A stretch of DNA of 49,796 nt from Alphaproteobacteria bacterium (GTDB lineage Bacteria > Pseudomonadota > Alphaproteobacteria > SHVR01): NCBI GenBank assembly GCA_009694185.1, contig SHVR01000015.1, positions 1-49,796 of the forward strand, written 5' to 3'. Positions within the stretch are counted from its first letter, which is position 1; every line of letters begins with the position of its first letter. Below are positions 23,779-31,619 of the stretch, piece by piece. The translations under genes were made by a program, and so were the position numbers. The notes beneath the pieces were generated by a model. That model saw only the letters and a program-made list of their open reading frames with translations. It was not told the DNA's origin and did no database searches.

Positions 23779-25044
23779 TCAAGATCGGGCGGCCAGCGCT
23801 GGCGCCCGCCGCCTGCCCCCCAATCGCCACAACAGCCAGACCCCGATCGCCATGGTCAGGAGATTCCAGAGAAAGCCGTTGAGGAAGGCCGCCTGGTACG
23901 AGAGCGTGTGATCGAAGATGGCGCCCGACATCCACCCCCCCAGCGCCATGCCGGCGAGTGTGGCCGAAAGCACCAGGCCCAAACGCACGCCTGCCTCGCG
24001 GGGCGCGAAATTTTGCCGCACGATGATCGCGTAGCTGAGGATGATGCCCCCCTGCACCAGGCCGAAGAGGGCCGTCACCAGATAGAGCGATTGCAGGCCA
24101 TCGAACGCCAGATAAAGCAGCAGGGAAAAGGCTTGCAGCGTGGCGCTCAGCAGCATGGCCGGCACCGCGCCGATCCGATCGGCGATCCAGCCGAACGCCA
24201 AGCGGCTGACGATGCCGAAACCCAGCATCACGGAGAGCATCCGCGCCCCATCCACGGCGCCATACCCCAAATCCCGGCAATAGGCGACGATGTGCACTTG
24301 CGGCATCGCCATGGCAACGCAGCAGGCAACGCCCGCCACCATCAAGAGCGCCTGGAGAAGATTGGCCGGGATGGGGAGCGGCGCCGCCGCCAGCTCCGCC
24401 TGGGCCGCCGCTGCCGTGATGGTCAAGGACGCCGGCCGGCGCCGGAGCGCCAGGGTCAGCGGCAGGATGGTAACGAGGCAGAAAATCCCGATGCCGACAT
24501 GGGTCGCCCGCCAGCCGACACCATCGACGAAATGCTGCACGATGGGCGGCCAGATGGTGCCGGCCAGGTAGCTGCCGCTGGTGGCAATGGCGAGTGCCAT
24601 GCCGAGCTGGTGCCGGAACCAGTGGGAAATGTCGGCGATGACCGGCCCGAAGGTGCCCGACGCGCCGAAGAGGCCGATCAAGACCCCGTAGACCAGGGCG
24701 TATTGCCAGACATTCTCCGTGTAGCTCGTCGCGATGTAGCCGAGCGAGAGCGACACGGCGCCGATGAGGAGCGGGACCGTGATGCCGAACCGATCGAGCA
24801 TCCGGCCCATGGCGACGCCGCCGATGACGAAGCCGATCATGGTGAGCGTATAGGGCAGCGACGCCTCGGCCCGGCTGATGGCGAACTCCGCCTGGATGGT
24901 CGGCAGCGTGACGACGACGGACCACATGCCAACGCCGCCAATGGTGCCGACCAAAGTCGACACCAGAAGCCGGAGCCAGGCATAGGGCGAGTCCGTTTCG
25001 GGCGGCTTCACCTCACGAACCGCCCGGTAAAGCGTATCGGGCAC
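23779..25044 (-). CDS. MFS transporter
   Basis: A 421-residue major facilitator with about twelve transmembrane helices in two six-helix halves separated by a charged loop (LALRRRPASLTITAAAAQ, about residue 195). The A-motif-like loop between helices 2 and 3 reads GGVAMGRMLDRFGI, and FGWIADRIGAVPAMLLS is its counterpart in the second half. The pattern resembles the oxalate/monocarboxylate branch of MFS (OFA-like), but the substrate is not readable. I take the GTG at 25044, five bases after the stop of the upstream lyase gene; an ATG at 25101 lies inside that gene. Being cotranscribed with a PEP-mutase-like enzyme suggests uptake of a carboxylate that the enzyme then cleaves. Confidence 0.85.
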   Translation of the reverse strand: MPDTLYRAVREVKPPETDSPYAWLRLLVSTLVGTIGGVGMWSVVVTLPTIQAEFAISRAEASLPYTLTMIGFVIGGVAMGRMLDRFGITVPLLIGAVSLSLGYIATSYTENVWQYALVYGVLIGLFGASGTFGPVIADISHWFRHQLGMALAIATSGSYLAGTIWPPIVQHFVDGVGWRATHVGIGIFCLVTILPLTLALRRRPASLTITAAAAQAELAAAPLPIPANLLQALLMVAGVACCVAMAMPQVHIVAYCRDLGYGAVDGARMLSVMLGFGIVSRLAFGWIADRIGAVPAMLLSATLQAFSLLLYLAFDGLQSLYLVTALFGLVQGGIILSYAIIVRQNFAPREAGVRLGLVLSATLAGMALGGWMSGAIFDHTLSYQAAFLNGFLWNLLTMAIGVWLLWRLGGRRRAPALAARS

Positions 25045-25048
25045 GGGG

Positions 25049-25873
25049 TCAGCCCCGCATGAAGGCGTTGATCTCGGGTGTCGGGATGGACGTCTCGACA
25101 TAGCCGAGCGTGCCTTTGTCCTTCGCCTCCCGCGCCGCCGCGATCAGGCCGGTCATGGCGGCCCGATAGAGCGAGGTGGCGAGGCTGATGCGCCGGACAC
25201 CGGCCGCGGCCAATTCCGGCACGGAGAAGGACCGGCCCTTGATGCCGGCCATGAAATTGACCGGCTTGGCGAGCGCCGAACACACGGCCTTGACCGAAGC
25301 GAGATCGGGCAGGCCCGGCGCCATCAGCACGTCGGCGCCCGCCGCCTCGAAGGCTTTCAGGCGCCGGATGGTGTCGTCGAGGCTCGGGTTTCCGCGCAGA
25401 AAATTCTCGGTCCGGGCGGTGAGCGTGAAGGCAAAGGGGAGCGCCCGGGCGGCTTTGACCGCGGCCTCGATCCGGGCGAGGGCTTCCTCGAAGCCATAGA
25501 GCGGACGGGCCGCCTCGCCGGTCGCGTCCTCGATCGAGCAGCCCACCAGGCCGGTCTCGGTGGCGAGGCGTACCGTCTCGGCGACGAAATCCGGCGCGTG
25601 GCCGAAGCCGTTCTCGAAATCGGCCGAAACCGGCAGGTCAACCGCGCCGACAACCGCGGCGGCGTGGGCCATGGCCTCGTCGCGCGTGACCTTGCCGTCG
25701 CGCCGCCCGAGGGTGCCGGCGAAGGCGCCGCTCGACGTCGCCAGCGCCTCGAAGCCAAGCCCGGCCAGGACGCGCGCCGAGCCCGCGTCCCAGGGGTTGG
25801 CGATGATGAAGGCGCCCGGTCCCGCATGGAGTGCGCGAAACCGCGTCGCCTTGTCGCTCTGACTATTGGGCAT
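25049..25873 (-). CDS. Isocitrate lyase/PEP mutase family protein
   Basis: A 274-residue alpha/beta-barrel protein of the PEP mutase/isocitrate lyase superfamily. The magnesium and substrate loop is seen as VSADFENGFGHAPD, then VGCSIEDATGEAARPL and LTARTENFL. It lacks the KKCGH motif of isocitrate and methylisocitrate lyases, which points to the PEP mutase, phosphonopyruvate hydrolase or oxaloacetate decarboxylase branch. The ATG at 25873 has GGAGG five bases upstream; an ATG seven codons earlier has no such site. It is the first gene of a two-gene operon with the MFS transporter. Confidence 0.88.
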   Translation of the reverse strand: MPNSQSDKATRFRALHAGPGAFIIANPWDAGSARVLAGLGFEALATSSGAFAGTLGRRDGKVTRDEAMAHAAAVVGAVDLPVSADFENGFGHAPDFVAETVRLATETGLVGCSIEDATGEAARPLYGFEEALARIEAAVKAARALPFAFTLTARTENFLRGNPSLDDTIRRLKAFEAAGADVLMAPGLPDLASVKAVCSALAKPVNFMAGIKGRSFSVPELAAAGVRRISLATSLYRAAMTGLIAAAREAKDKGTLGYVETSIPTPEINAFMRG

Positions 25874-25944
25874 GTCTGCCTCCTTATGAGGCAATGACTA
25901 TGGCAAAGCGGGTCCCCGCGTCAACGCGGAGCCTGGCGGGCCGA

Positions 25945-25973
25945 TTGAGAATGGCGCGCGCCTATGCCCTAAT
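25945..25973 (+). promoter_or_regulatory. Candidate sigma70-type promoter of the amidohydrolase gene
   Basis: TTGAGA (25945-25950) and CCTAAT (25968-25973) are 17 bases apart (5/6 and 4/6 matches) and would start transcription about 30 bases before the ATG at 26011. A perfect small inverted repeat CCGCGT-CA-ACGCGG lies just upstream and could be an operator. It was found by eye. Confidence 0.35.
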
Positions 25974-26010
25974 TACCGTCGCTCGCTACACCAGCAATGA
26001 GGAACGCGCC

Positions 26011-27042
26011 ATGCCAACCGCCTATGGCCGCATCTTTACACCTAACGAGACTTGGCTCGCCAAGGCGCCGCCCGAGCCCATCATCGAGCCCGAGCTCGCC
26101 ATCATCGACACCCATCACCATCTCTGGGAGCGGCCCGACTATCGCTATCTGATCCATGAATTGCAGCAAGACCTCGCGACCGGTCACAACGTCGTGGCGA
26201 CCGTGTTCGAGGAATGCCATGCCATGTACCGCAAGTCGGGGCCGCAAGAGATGCGGCCCGTGGGCGAAACCGAATTCGTCGCCGGCGTGGCGGCCATGAG
26301 TGCGAGCGGCCTCTATGGGCCAACCAAGATCGCGGCCGGGATCGTGGGTTACGCGGACTTGACCCTGGGCGATGGGGCGGCGGCGGTGCTCGAAGCCCAT
26401 ATCGGCGCGGGCGGCGGCCGGTTTCGGGGCGTGCGCCATTCGGCCGCGTGGGACGCGAGCGAGGTGATCGGCAACAGCCGGGGCACCACCGGCCCCGGCC
26501 TCTACGCCCAGGCGAATTTCCGGGCCGGGCTCAAGCGGCTGACCGGTCTCGGACTCTCGCTCGACGCCTGGGTGTTCCACCCCCAGCTCAACACTGTGAT
26601 CGATCTGGCGCGCGCCCAACCCGACGCCAACATCATCCTCTGCCATGTCGGCGGCCCGCTCGGCTATGGCCCCTATGCGGGCAAGCGCGCGGAGGTCATT
26701 GCCCAGTGGAAGACGGCCATGGCCGAACTCGCCAAATGCCCTAATGTGAGCGTGAAATTAGGCGGCATGATGATGCGCCTCGCGGCCTACGATTATCTGA
26801 GCCTGGCCGCACCCCCGAGTTCGGCTGAACTCGCCGCCCATTGGCGGCCTTTCATCGAGCCGTGCATCGAGATGTTCGGCGCCGACCGCTGCCTCTTCGA
26901 GAGCAATTTCCCGGTCGAGAAAATGGGCATCGGCTATGCCGCCCTTTGGAACGCGCTGAAGCTCATCGCCGCCGGCGCGTCACCGGCCGAAAAGGTGGCG
27001 CTCTTCAGCGGCACGGCGAAGCGGGTCTACAAGCTCGACTGA
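26011..27042 (+). CDS. Amidohydrolase family protein (amidohydrolase_2 type)
   Basis: A 343-residue metal-dependent hydrolase of the amidohydrolase_2 family (ACMSD/LigW-like barrels, PF04909). The N-terminal metal motif is IIDTHHHLWERPD (His35-37), a second histidine region is IILCHVGGPLGYG, and FESNFPVEKMG near the C-terminus holds a conserved acidic residue region. These enzymes hydrolyse lactones or C-N bonds, or decarboxylate aromatic acids. GAGG precedes the ATG, and the longer upstream frame has no ribosome binding site. A MITE-like element begins at its stop codon. A second, truncated copy of this gene's 3' end lies at 28312-28386. Confidence 0.88.
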   Translation: MPTAYGRIFTPNETWLAKAPPEPIIEPELAIIDTHHHLWERPDYRYLIHELQQDLATGHNVVATVFEECHAMYRKSGPQEMRPVGETEFVAGVAAMSASGLYGPTKIAAGIVGYADLTLGDGAAAVLEAHIGAGGGRFRGVRHSAAWDASEVIGNSRGTTGPGLYAQANFRAGLKRLTGLGLSLDAWVFHPQLNTVIDLARAQPDANIILCHVGGPLGYGPYAGKRAEVIAQWKTAMAELAKCPNVSVKLGGMMMRLAAYDYLSLAAPPSSAELAAHWRPFIEPCIEMFGADRCLFESNFPVEKMGIGYAALWNALKLIAAGASPAEKVALFSGTAKRVYKLD

Positions 27043-27189
27043 TACCAACTCTCGATGAGTTCGACTCATCGAGAGTTGGCCGGCGCGACCGCGCCGCGCC
27101 GCCGGTGCGGCGGAAGCCAAGCGTGCGGAGCGCGCGCCCGGCGTTTGCGGGCGTCTCGATGATCGGTCTCGATCATCGAGACCTGGTAT
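27042..27189. repeat. 148-bp MITE-like element with terminal inverted repeats and two hairpins
   Basis: The ends ATACCAACTCTCGATGA (27042-27058) and the reverse complement of 27173-27189 match at 15 of 17 positions. Inside are two hairpins: a perfect 16-bp stem at 27045-27060/27064-27079 with loop TCG, and a perfect 12-bp stem at 27153-27164/27171-27182. The middle is a GC-rich, non-coding spacer. TA dinucleotides sit just inside both extreme ends, as in TA-targeting IS630/mariner-type MITEs. The first hairpin could terminate transcription of the amidohydrolase gene. Confidence 0.8.
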
Positions 27190-27205
27190 GAGGCGCCTAC
27201 CGCCG

Positions 27206-28075
27206 TCACGCCTCCAGCTTGTCCTGCGTCTTGGTTTCAAAATCGCTGGCGTCGTGGCGTTCGCGAAGCTGGCTCGATGGTTCGCCCGAGACGCGGTTGA
27301 CCATGCGCCCGCGCTTGACCGCCGGCCGCTCGGCGATGGCGTTCGTCCAACGATTGACATGGGCATAGTCCTGGACCTGTAGGAACTCGGCCGCGCCATA
27401 GAGGACGCCTTTCGCCAGCGCGCCGTACCAGGGCCAGATCGCCATATCGGCGATCGAATATTCGTCGCCGGCCATATACTCGTTCTCGGCGAGGTGCCGG
27501 TCGAGCACGTCCAATTGGCGCTTCGTTTCCATCGCAAACCGATCGATCGCGTATTCGAATTTGGCCGGCGCGTAGGCATAGAAATGTCCGAACCCGCCAC
27601 CCAGATATGGCGCGGCGCCCATCTGCCAGAACAGCCAGTTCAGCGCTTCGGTGCGCTTGTCGGGATCGGTGGGCAGGAAGGCAGCGAACTTTTCGGCGAG
27701 GTAGAGCAGGATCGCGCCGGATTCGAACACGCGCCGAGGCTTGGCCCCGCTGCGATCCACCAGCGCCGGTATCTTGGAGTTCGGGTTCGCCCCAACGAAG
27801 CCGCTGCCAAATTGATCGCCGTCGCCGATGCGAATGAGCCAGGCATCGTACTCGGCGCCCGGATGGCCGAGTGCCAGCAGCTCCTCCAGCATCATCGTGA
27901 CCTTCACGCCGTTGGGTGTGCCCAGCGAATAGAGCTGCAATGGATGCTTGCCAACGGGCAGGACCTTGTCGTGAGTGGGACCCGCGATGGGACGATTGAT
28001 ATTGGCAAATCTGCCGCCGCTCTCCTTGTCCCATTGCCAGATTTTCGGTGGGGTGTAGGCTGACGCTTCGCTCAT
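27206..28075 (-). CDS. yghU: Glutathione S-transferase, YghU-like
   Basis: A 289-residue GST that is longer than typical GSTs because of an N-terminal extension rich in W/G (PPKIWQWDKESGGRFANINR), as in YghU-type disulfide-bond reductases. The thioredoxin-like domain shows LQLYSLGTPNGVKVTMMLEE, NPNSKIPALVD (cis-Pro) and FESGAILLYLAEKF, which bind glutathione. The helical domain contains EYSIADMAIWPWYG, the usual capping-box motif. E. coli YghU binds two glutathiones and reduces disulfides and organic hydroperoxides. It is convergent with the amidohydrolase gene, from which the MITE-like element separates it. The region upstream of its start contains gene fragments. Confidence 0.92.
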   Translation of the reverse strand: MSEASAYTPPKIWQWDKESGGRFANINRPIAGPTHDKVLPVGKHPLQLYSLGTPNGVKVTMMLEELLALGHPGAEYDAWLIRIGDGDQFGSGFVGANPNSKIPALVDRSGAKPRRVFESGAILLYLAEKFAAFLPTDPDKRTEALNWLFWQMGAAPYLGGGFGHFYAYAPAKFEYAIDRFAMETKRQLDVLDRHLAENEYMAGDEYSIADMAIWPWYGALAKGVLYGAAEFLQVQDYAHVNRWTNAIAERPAVKRGRMVNRVSGEPSSQLRERHDASDFETKTQDKLEA

Positions 28076-28165
28076 TTATGCAATTCCTTTTCCGCGAAAA
28101 GCTACGGTCGCGGCATTGCCAATTCCGCGCCGTTCAATGGTTCGTTTCGGGATGCAGTGGCTCCG

Positions 28166-28312
28166 TTATCGGTAACGCGTAACGGATATGGGCAACCCAA
28201 AGCTTTCGCGAAGGTTGCCGGATCGGACGTCATAGGCCCCGACATTCGCGCCTCGGGCAGGGTAGTTGCTCTCGATCGCAAAATCCAGCGCGCCCGCAAG
28301 TTTGGAAAAATG
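28166..28312 (-). pseudogene. Possible C-terminal gene fragment of unknown family
   Basis: A minus-strand frame of 48 codons reads HFSKLAGALDFAIESNYPAR and continues to PISVTRYR and a TAA at 28166. It has no start codon or ribosome binding site, so if real it is the tail of a larger gene whose rest is gone. It looks protein-like (regular mix of hydrophobic and charged residues, GC-rich third positions) but I cannot name the family. It abuts exactly at 28312 the amidohydrolase fragment on the other strand, which suggests a rearrangement junction. Confidence 0.3.
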
Positions 28313-28386
28313 CGGCCGGTGCGTCGCCGGCCGAAAAGGCGGCGCTCTTCAGCGGCACCTGGAAGCGGGTCTATAAGCTGGATTGA
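28312..28386 (+). pseudogene. 3'-terminal fragment of an amidohydrolase gene (paralogue of 26011-27042)
   Basis: This stretch reads AAGASPAEKAALFSGTWKRV and YKLD plus stop, matching the last residues of the intact amidohydrolase (AAGASPAEKVALFSGTAKRV, YKLD) at 22 of 24 positions, with many synonymous base differences. Nothing upstream resembles the rest of the gene. It is therefore the tail of a diverged paralogue, not a recent copy. It overlaps the 3' end of the convergent aarF-like gene, whose last codons and TAG stop lie within it. Confidence 0.8.
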
Positions 28387-29735
28387 TCGGGGGCGGGATC
28401 GCCAAGCCCAACGCCCGCAAGCGCCGCTCGCTGGCGGACCGCCATGGCGTCCACGTCGAAGTCCTGGATCAGCTCGTGAAACAGTTGGTGCCAGTTGATC
28501 TCGGCCTTGAGGTGCATGAAGACCGAGCCGAGGCCGATGGCGGCGCGATCCACCAGCACGAATTCGCGCGGCGGCTGGATGCCGCCCAGACGGCGCAGCT
28601 CGCGATGCACCTTGGCCGCCACGGTGGCGCCATAGAGGCCGCTCTCGCTCTCCTGGATGCGCCGAGCCTTGTCTTCCAGAAGCGGTGCGTAGACGAATTC
28701 GGCCCAGATGTTGAGCACCTCGATCATCTCTCGCGAAATACCCTTGAACCCCCAGGTTTCATAGGCCTGCACGGCCAAGTCATGGTCGTCGTCGCGGAGC
28801 GCGTTATAAAGGTCGATCACGCCCTTGACGAAGCTCGGCTCGAAGACGCGCACGCAGCCAAAGTCCAAGAGATTGACCGCGCCATCGCCGAGCACGGTGT
28901 AGTTGCCAAGATGCGGGTCGCCATGGATGACGCCGTACTCGTAGAATGGCACATACCAGGCGCGAAACATGTTTTGGGCGATGGCGTTGCGGAGTTCGAC
29001 CGGCCCGCCGACCATGCTGAGAAGGGGTGCCCCATCGAGCCAGGTCATGGTGAGGAGGCGGCCCGTGGAGAGTTCCGCCACCGGCTCCGGCACATGCACG
29101 CCGGTTTGGCCCACCAGCATCTGGCGGTAGAGGCGCATATGCGCCGCCTCGCGGCCATAGTCCAATTCCTCGCGCAAGCGCGCCGTGAGCTCGGCATGGA
29201 TCTGGTCGGTGCGCACGGCCGGGTCGTAACGCTGATAGAGGGCGAAGACGATCTGGAGCTGGCGGAGATCGGCTTCGACCGCTGAGGCCATGTCCGGATA
29301 TTGCAGCTTGCACGCGACCTCGATTCCCGCGTGGGTTTCCGCCTTGTGCACCTGGCCGAGCGAGGCCGCGTGGGCCGCCACATGGCCGAATTCGCGAAAG
29401 CGCCCCTGCCAGCCAGGCCCGAGCTCGCTCGCCATGCGCCGGCGCACGAACGGCCAGCCCATGGCGGGCGCGTTGGCTTGTAGCTGTTTCAGCTCCTCGA
29501 CATATTCGGCGGGCAAGGCGTCCGGGATAGTGGCCATGATTTGCGCCAGCTTCATCAAGGGCCCGCGCAAACCGCCGATCGCCGCCTTGAGGGCGCTTGC
29601 CTCAACGCCCCGGTCGCGCTCGATGCCGAACAGCCGCCCGCCCACGACCCGGGCCGCGAAGCCGCCGACCGTGCCGGACACCCGGGCGTAGCGCCGAACC
29701 CTCGCACTCAGCCGATTGGTCTCGTCGTCGGCCAT
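28371..29735 (-). CDS. AarF/UbiB (ABC1) family atypical kinase
   Basis: A 454-residue ABC1 protein-kinase-like protein. The family's KxGQ segment reads LMKLAQIMATIPDALP (Ala in place of Gly, as I recall in other alphaproteobacterial members). The Ala-rich nucleotide loop reads AHAASLGQVHKAE, the catalytic loop YGVIHGDPHLGNY, and the DFG equivalent NLLDFGCVR. UbiB-type proteins are ATPases that support ubiquinone biosynthesis at the membrane; no C-terminal membrane anchor is evident here, so the role may differ. The ATG overlaps the stop of the M3 peptidase gene (TGATG), so the two are coupled. Its last codons fall in the amidohydrolase fragment. Confidence 0.88.
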   Translation of the reverse strand: MADDETNRLSARVRRYARVSGTVGGFAARVVGGRLFGIERDRGVEASALKAAIGGLRGPLMKLAQIMATIPDALPAEYVEELKQLQANAPAMGWPFVRRRMASELGPGWQGRFREFGHVAAHAASLGQVHKAETHAGIEVACKLQYPDMASAVEADLRQLQIVFALYQRYDPAVRTDQIHAELTARLREELDYGREAAHMRLYRQMLVGQTGVHVPEPVAELSTGRLLTMTWLDGAPLLSMVGGPVELRNAIAQNMFRAWYVPFYEYGVIHGDPHLGNYTVLGDGAVNLLDFGCVRVFEPSFVKGVIDLYNALRDDDHDLAVQAYETWGFKGISREMIEVLNIWAEFVYAPLLEDKARRIQESESGLYGATVAAKVHRELRRLGGIQPPREFVLVDRAAIGLGSVFMHLKAEINWHQLFHELIQDFDVDAMAVRQRAALAGVGLGDPAPDQSSL

Positions 29736-31531
29736 CAGGCCATGGTTTCCAGCTCGTCGACAAAGCCCGCGATGACCGATAGCCCTTTCTCCCAGAAGGC
29801 CGGATCGCCGGCATCGAGGCCGAAGGGCGCCAGCAACTCGCCATGGCGGAGCGTGCCGCCCGCCCGCAGCATGTCGAGATAGGCTTCCGCGAATTTGGGG
29901 TGGCCTGCCTGGTAGGCCGCGTAGAGCGAGTTCACCAAACAGTCGCCGAACGCATAGGCGTAGACATAGAAGGGCGAATGGATGAAGTGCGGGATGTAGG
30001 ACCAGTAGCAGCGATAATCGTCCTCGAAGCGGAGCGCCGGCCCCAGGCTCTCGCGTTGCACATCCATCCAGATGTCGCCGAGCCGCTCGGCGGTGATCTC
30101 GCCCTCGCGGCGCTCGGCATGCACGCGCTCCTCGAAGCTGAAGAAGGCGACCTGGCGCACCACGGTGTTCAACATGTCCTCGACCTTGCCGGCCAAGAGT
30201 GCCCGCCGGCGGCGCGGGTCGCCTTCGCCCTCCAAGAGCCGGCGAAAAGTCAGCATCTCACCGAACACCGAGGCGGTCTCGGCAAGGGTCAGGGGTGTGT
30301 CGGCGAGGAAATGCCCCTGGCCCGCCGCCAGCACCTGATGCACCCCATGGCCAAGCTCGTGGGCGAGCGTCATCACATCGCGCACCTTGCCCTGATAGTT
30401 GACCAGAAGATAGGGATGCGCGCTTGGCACCGTCGGATGGGCGAAGGCGCCGGGCGCCTTGCCCGGCCGGACGCCGGCGTCGATCCAGGGCCGGTCGAAG
30501 AATTGTCGGCCGACGCGCGCCAGCTCGCCCGAGAAGCCGCCATAGGCCGCGAGCACCGTGTCGCGCGCCTCGGTCCAGGGGATGGTCCGGTCATCGTCTT
30601 CCGGCAAGGGCGCGTTGCGGTCCCAATAGTCCAATTGCTCGGCCCCGAACCAGCGCGCCTTGAGGGCGTAGTAGCGATGGGAGAGGCGCGGATAGGCGCC
30701 GCGAACGGCGGCCACCAGCGCCTCCACCACGCCGTCCTCCACCTGGTTGGAGAGATTGCGCGATGACGTGGGCCGCGCAAAATGGCGCCAGCGATCCTCG
30801 ATCTCCTTGTCCTTGGCGAGGGTGTTGGTGATGTGGGCAAAGATACGCGCGTGGGCGCCAAGCGTGCGCCCCACACTGCGGGCCGCGTCGCGGCGCACGG
30901 TTGCGTCGCGGTCGGAAAGGAGGTGGAAGACCTCGGCGCTGGTGAGCGCGCGGCCGCCGAACTCGAAGCGGAGCGCCGCCATGGTCTCGTCGAAGAGCCG
31001 TATCCAGGCGGCGCGCCCCGCCACATGTTTCTCGTGCAACAGGCGCTCCATGTCTTCGGCCAACTGATGCGGGCGGTAGGCGCGGCTGTTCTTAACCCAG
31101 GGCGCATAGCGGGCGAGCGCCGGGGCCTTGAGGCGCTCCGCCATCGCCCCCTCCTCGATCTGGTTCATCTCCAGATTGAAAAAGAGCGTGCCGCTGGCGA
31201 TCGTGGTCACCTTTTCCTGGATGTCCTGATAGAAGCGACCGACCTGGGGATCGGCGAGGTCGCCCGCATGGACCAGCTGGGCGTAGCTCGTCAGGCGAGC
31301 CAAGATCTCGTCGATGCGCTCGAATTCCCCGACCGCGGCGCCGAGGGCCGCGCCGTCAAGCGCCGCCACCCGGCCGTGATAGCGGCTGGAAAAAGCCGCC
31401 GCCGCCACGCCCGCCGTCTCGAGATCGCGGTCGAGCGCCGGGTCCGTCCGGCTCCTGTAAAGGTCACTCAAATCCCAGTTCGGCAAGTGGCCGAGGTCAT
31501 GGTCTTCCCCGGGTGCGTTGGCGTCAGCCAT
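29735..31531 (-). CDS. M3 family oligoendopeptidase (PepF-like)
   Basis: A 598-residue zinc metallopeptidase. The M3 active site is seen as TLAHELGHGVHQVL (His391, Glu392, His395) with the third ligand in the ETASVFGEM helix about 28 residues later. The long helical N-terminal half and the C-terminal SPFYVYAYAFGDCLVNSLYA region match the PepF/M3B group, which degrades short peptides in the cytosol. AAGGA precedes the ATG at good spacing. It is the first gene of a two-gene operon with the AarF-like kinase and divergent from an acyl-CoA ligase gene. Confidence 0.93.
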   Translation of the reverse strand: MADANAPGEDHDLGHLPNWDLSDLYRSRTDPALDRDLETAGVAAAAFSSRYHGRVAALDGAALGAAVGEFERIDEILARLTSYAQLVHAGDLADPQVGRFYQDIQEKVTTIASGTLFFNLEMNQIEEGAMAERLKAPALARYAPWVKNSRAYRPHQLAEDMERLLHEKHVAGRAAWIRLFDETMAALRFEFGGRALTSAEVFHLLSDRDATVRRDAARSVGRTLGAHARIFAHITNTLAKDKEIEDRWRHFARPTSSRNLSNQVEDGVVEALVAAVRGAYPRLSHRYYALKARWFGAEQLDYWDRNAPLPEDDDRTIPWTEARDTVLAAYGGFSGELARVGRQFFDRPWIDAGVRPGKAPGAFAHPTVPSAHPYLLVNYQGKVRDVMTLAHELGHGVHQVLAAGQGHFLADTPLTLAETASVFGEMLTFRRLLEGEGDPRRRRALLAGKVEDMLNTVVRQVAFFSFEERVHAERREGEITAERLGDIWMDVQRESLGPALRFEDDYRCYWSYIPHFIHSPFYVYAYAFGDCLVNSLYAAYQAGHPKFAEAYLDMLRAGGTLRHGELLAPFGLDAGDPAFWEKGLSVIAGFVDELETMA

Positions 31532-31619
31532 GACATGTCCTTCTCCAGTCCCTTCGAAGCCATATAATGCCGGCCGAAACATTCGCCAAGGCTACTACCG
31601 ATATGAGGGGAGCGCGCCG
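31532..31619. promoter_or_regulatory. Divergent promoter region with a perfect TATAAT
   Basis: This 88-base gap separates the M3 peptidase (minus) and acyl-CoA ligase (plus) genes. A perfect TATAAT lies at 31563-31568 for the plus strand, though its -35 region is poor. On the minus strand TTGGCG and TATATG are 17 bases apart across the same bases (4/6 each). The two promoters would overlap, so their use may be mutually exclusive. Confidence 0.4.

Noticed and set aside
23704..25062. A 452-codon plus-strand open frame opposite the MFS gene
   Set aside because: It is a hydrophilic Arg/Gly/Asp-rich shadow; the minus strand encodes a clear twelve-helix transporter.
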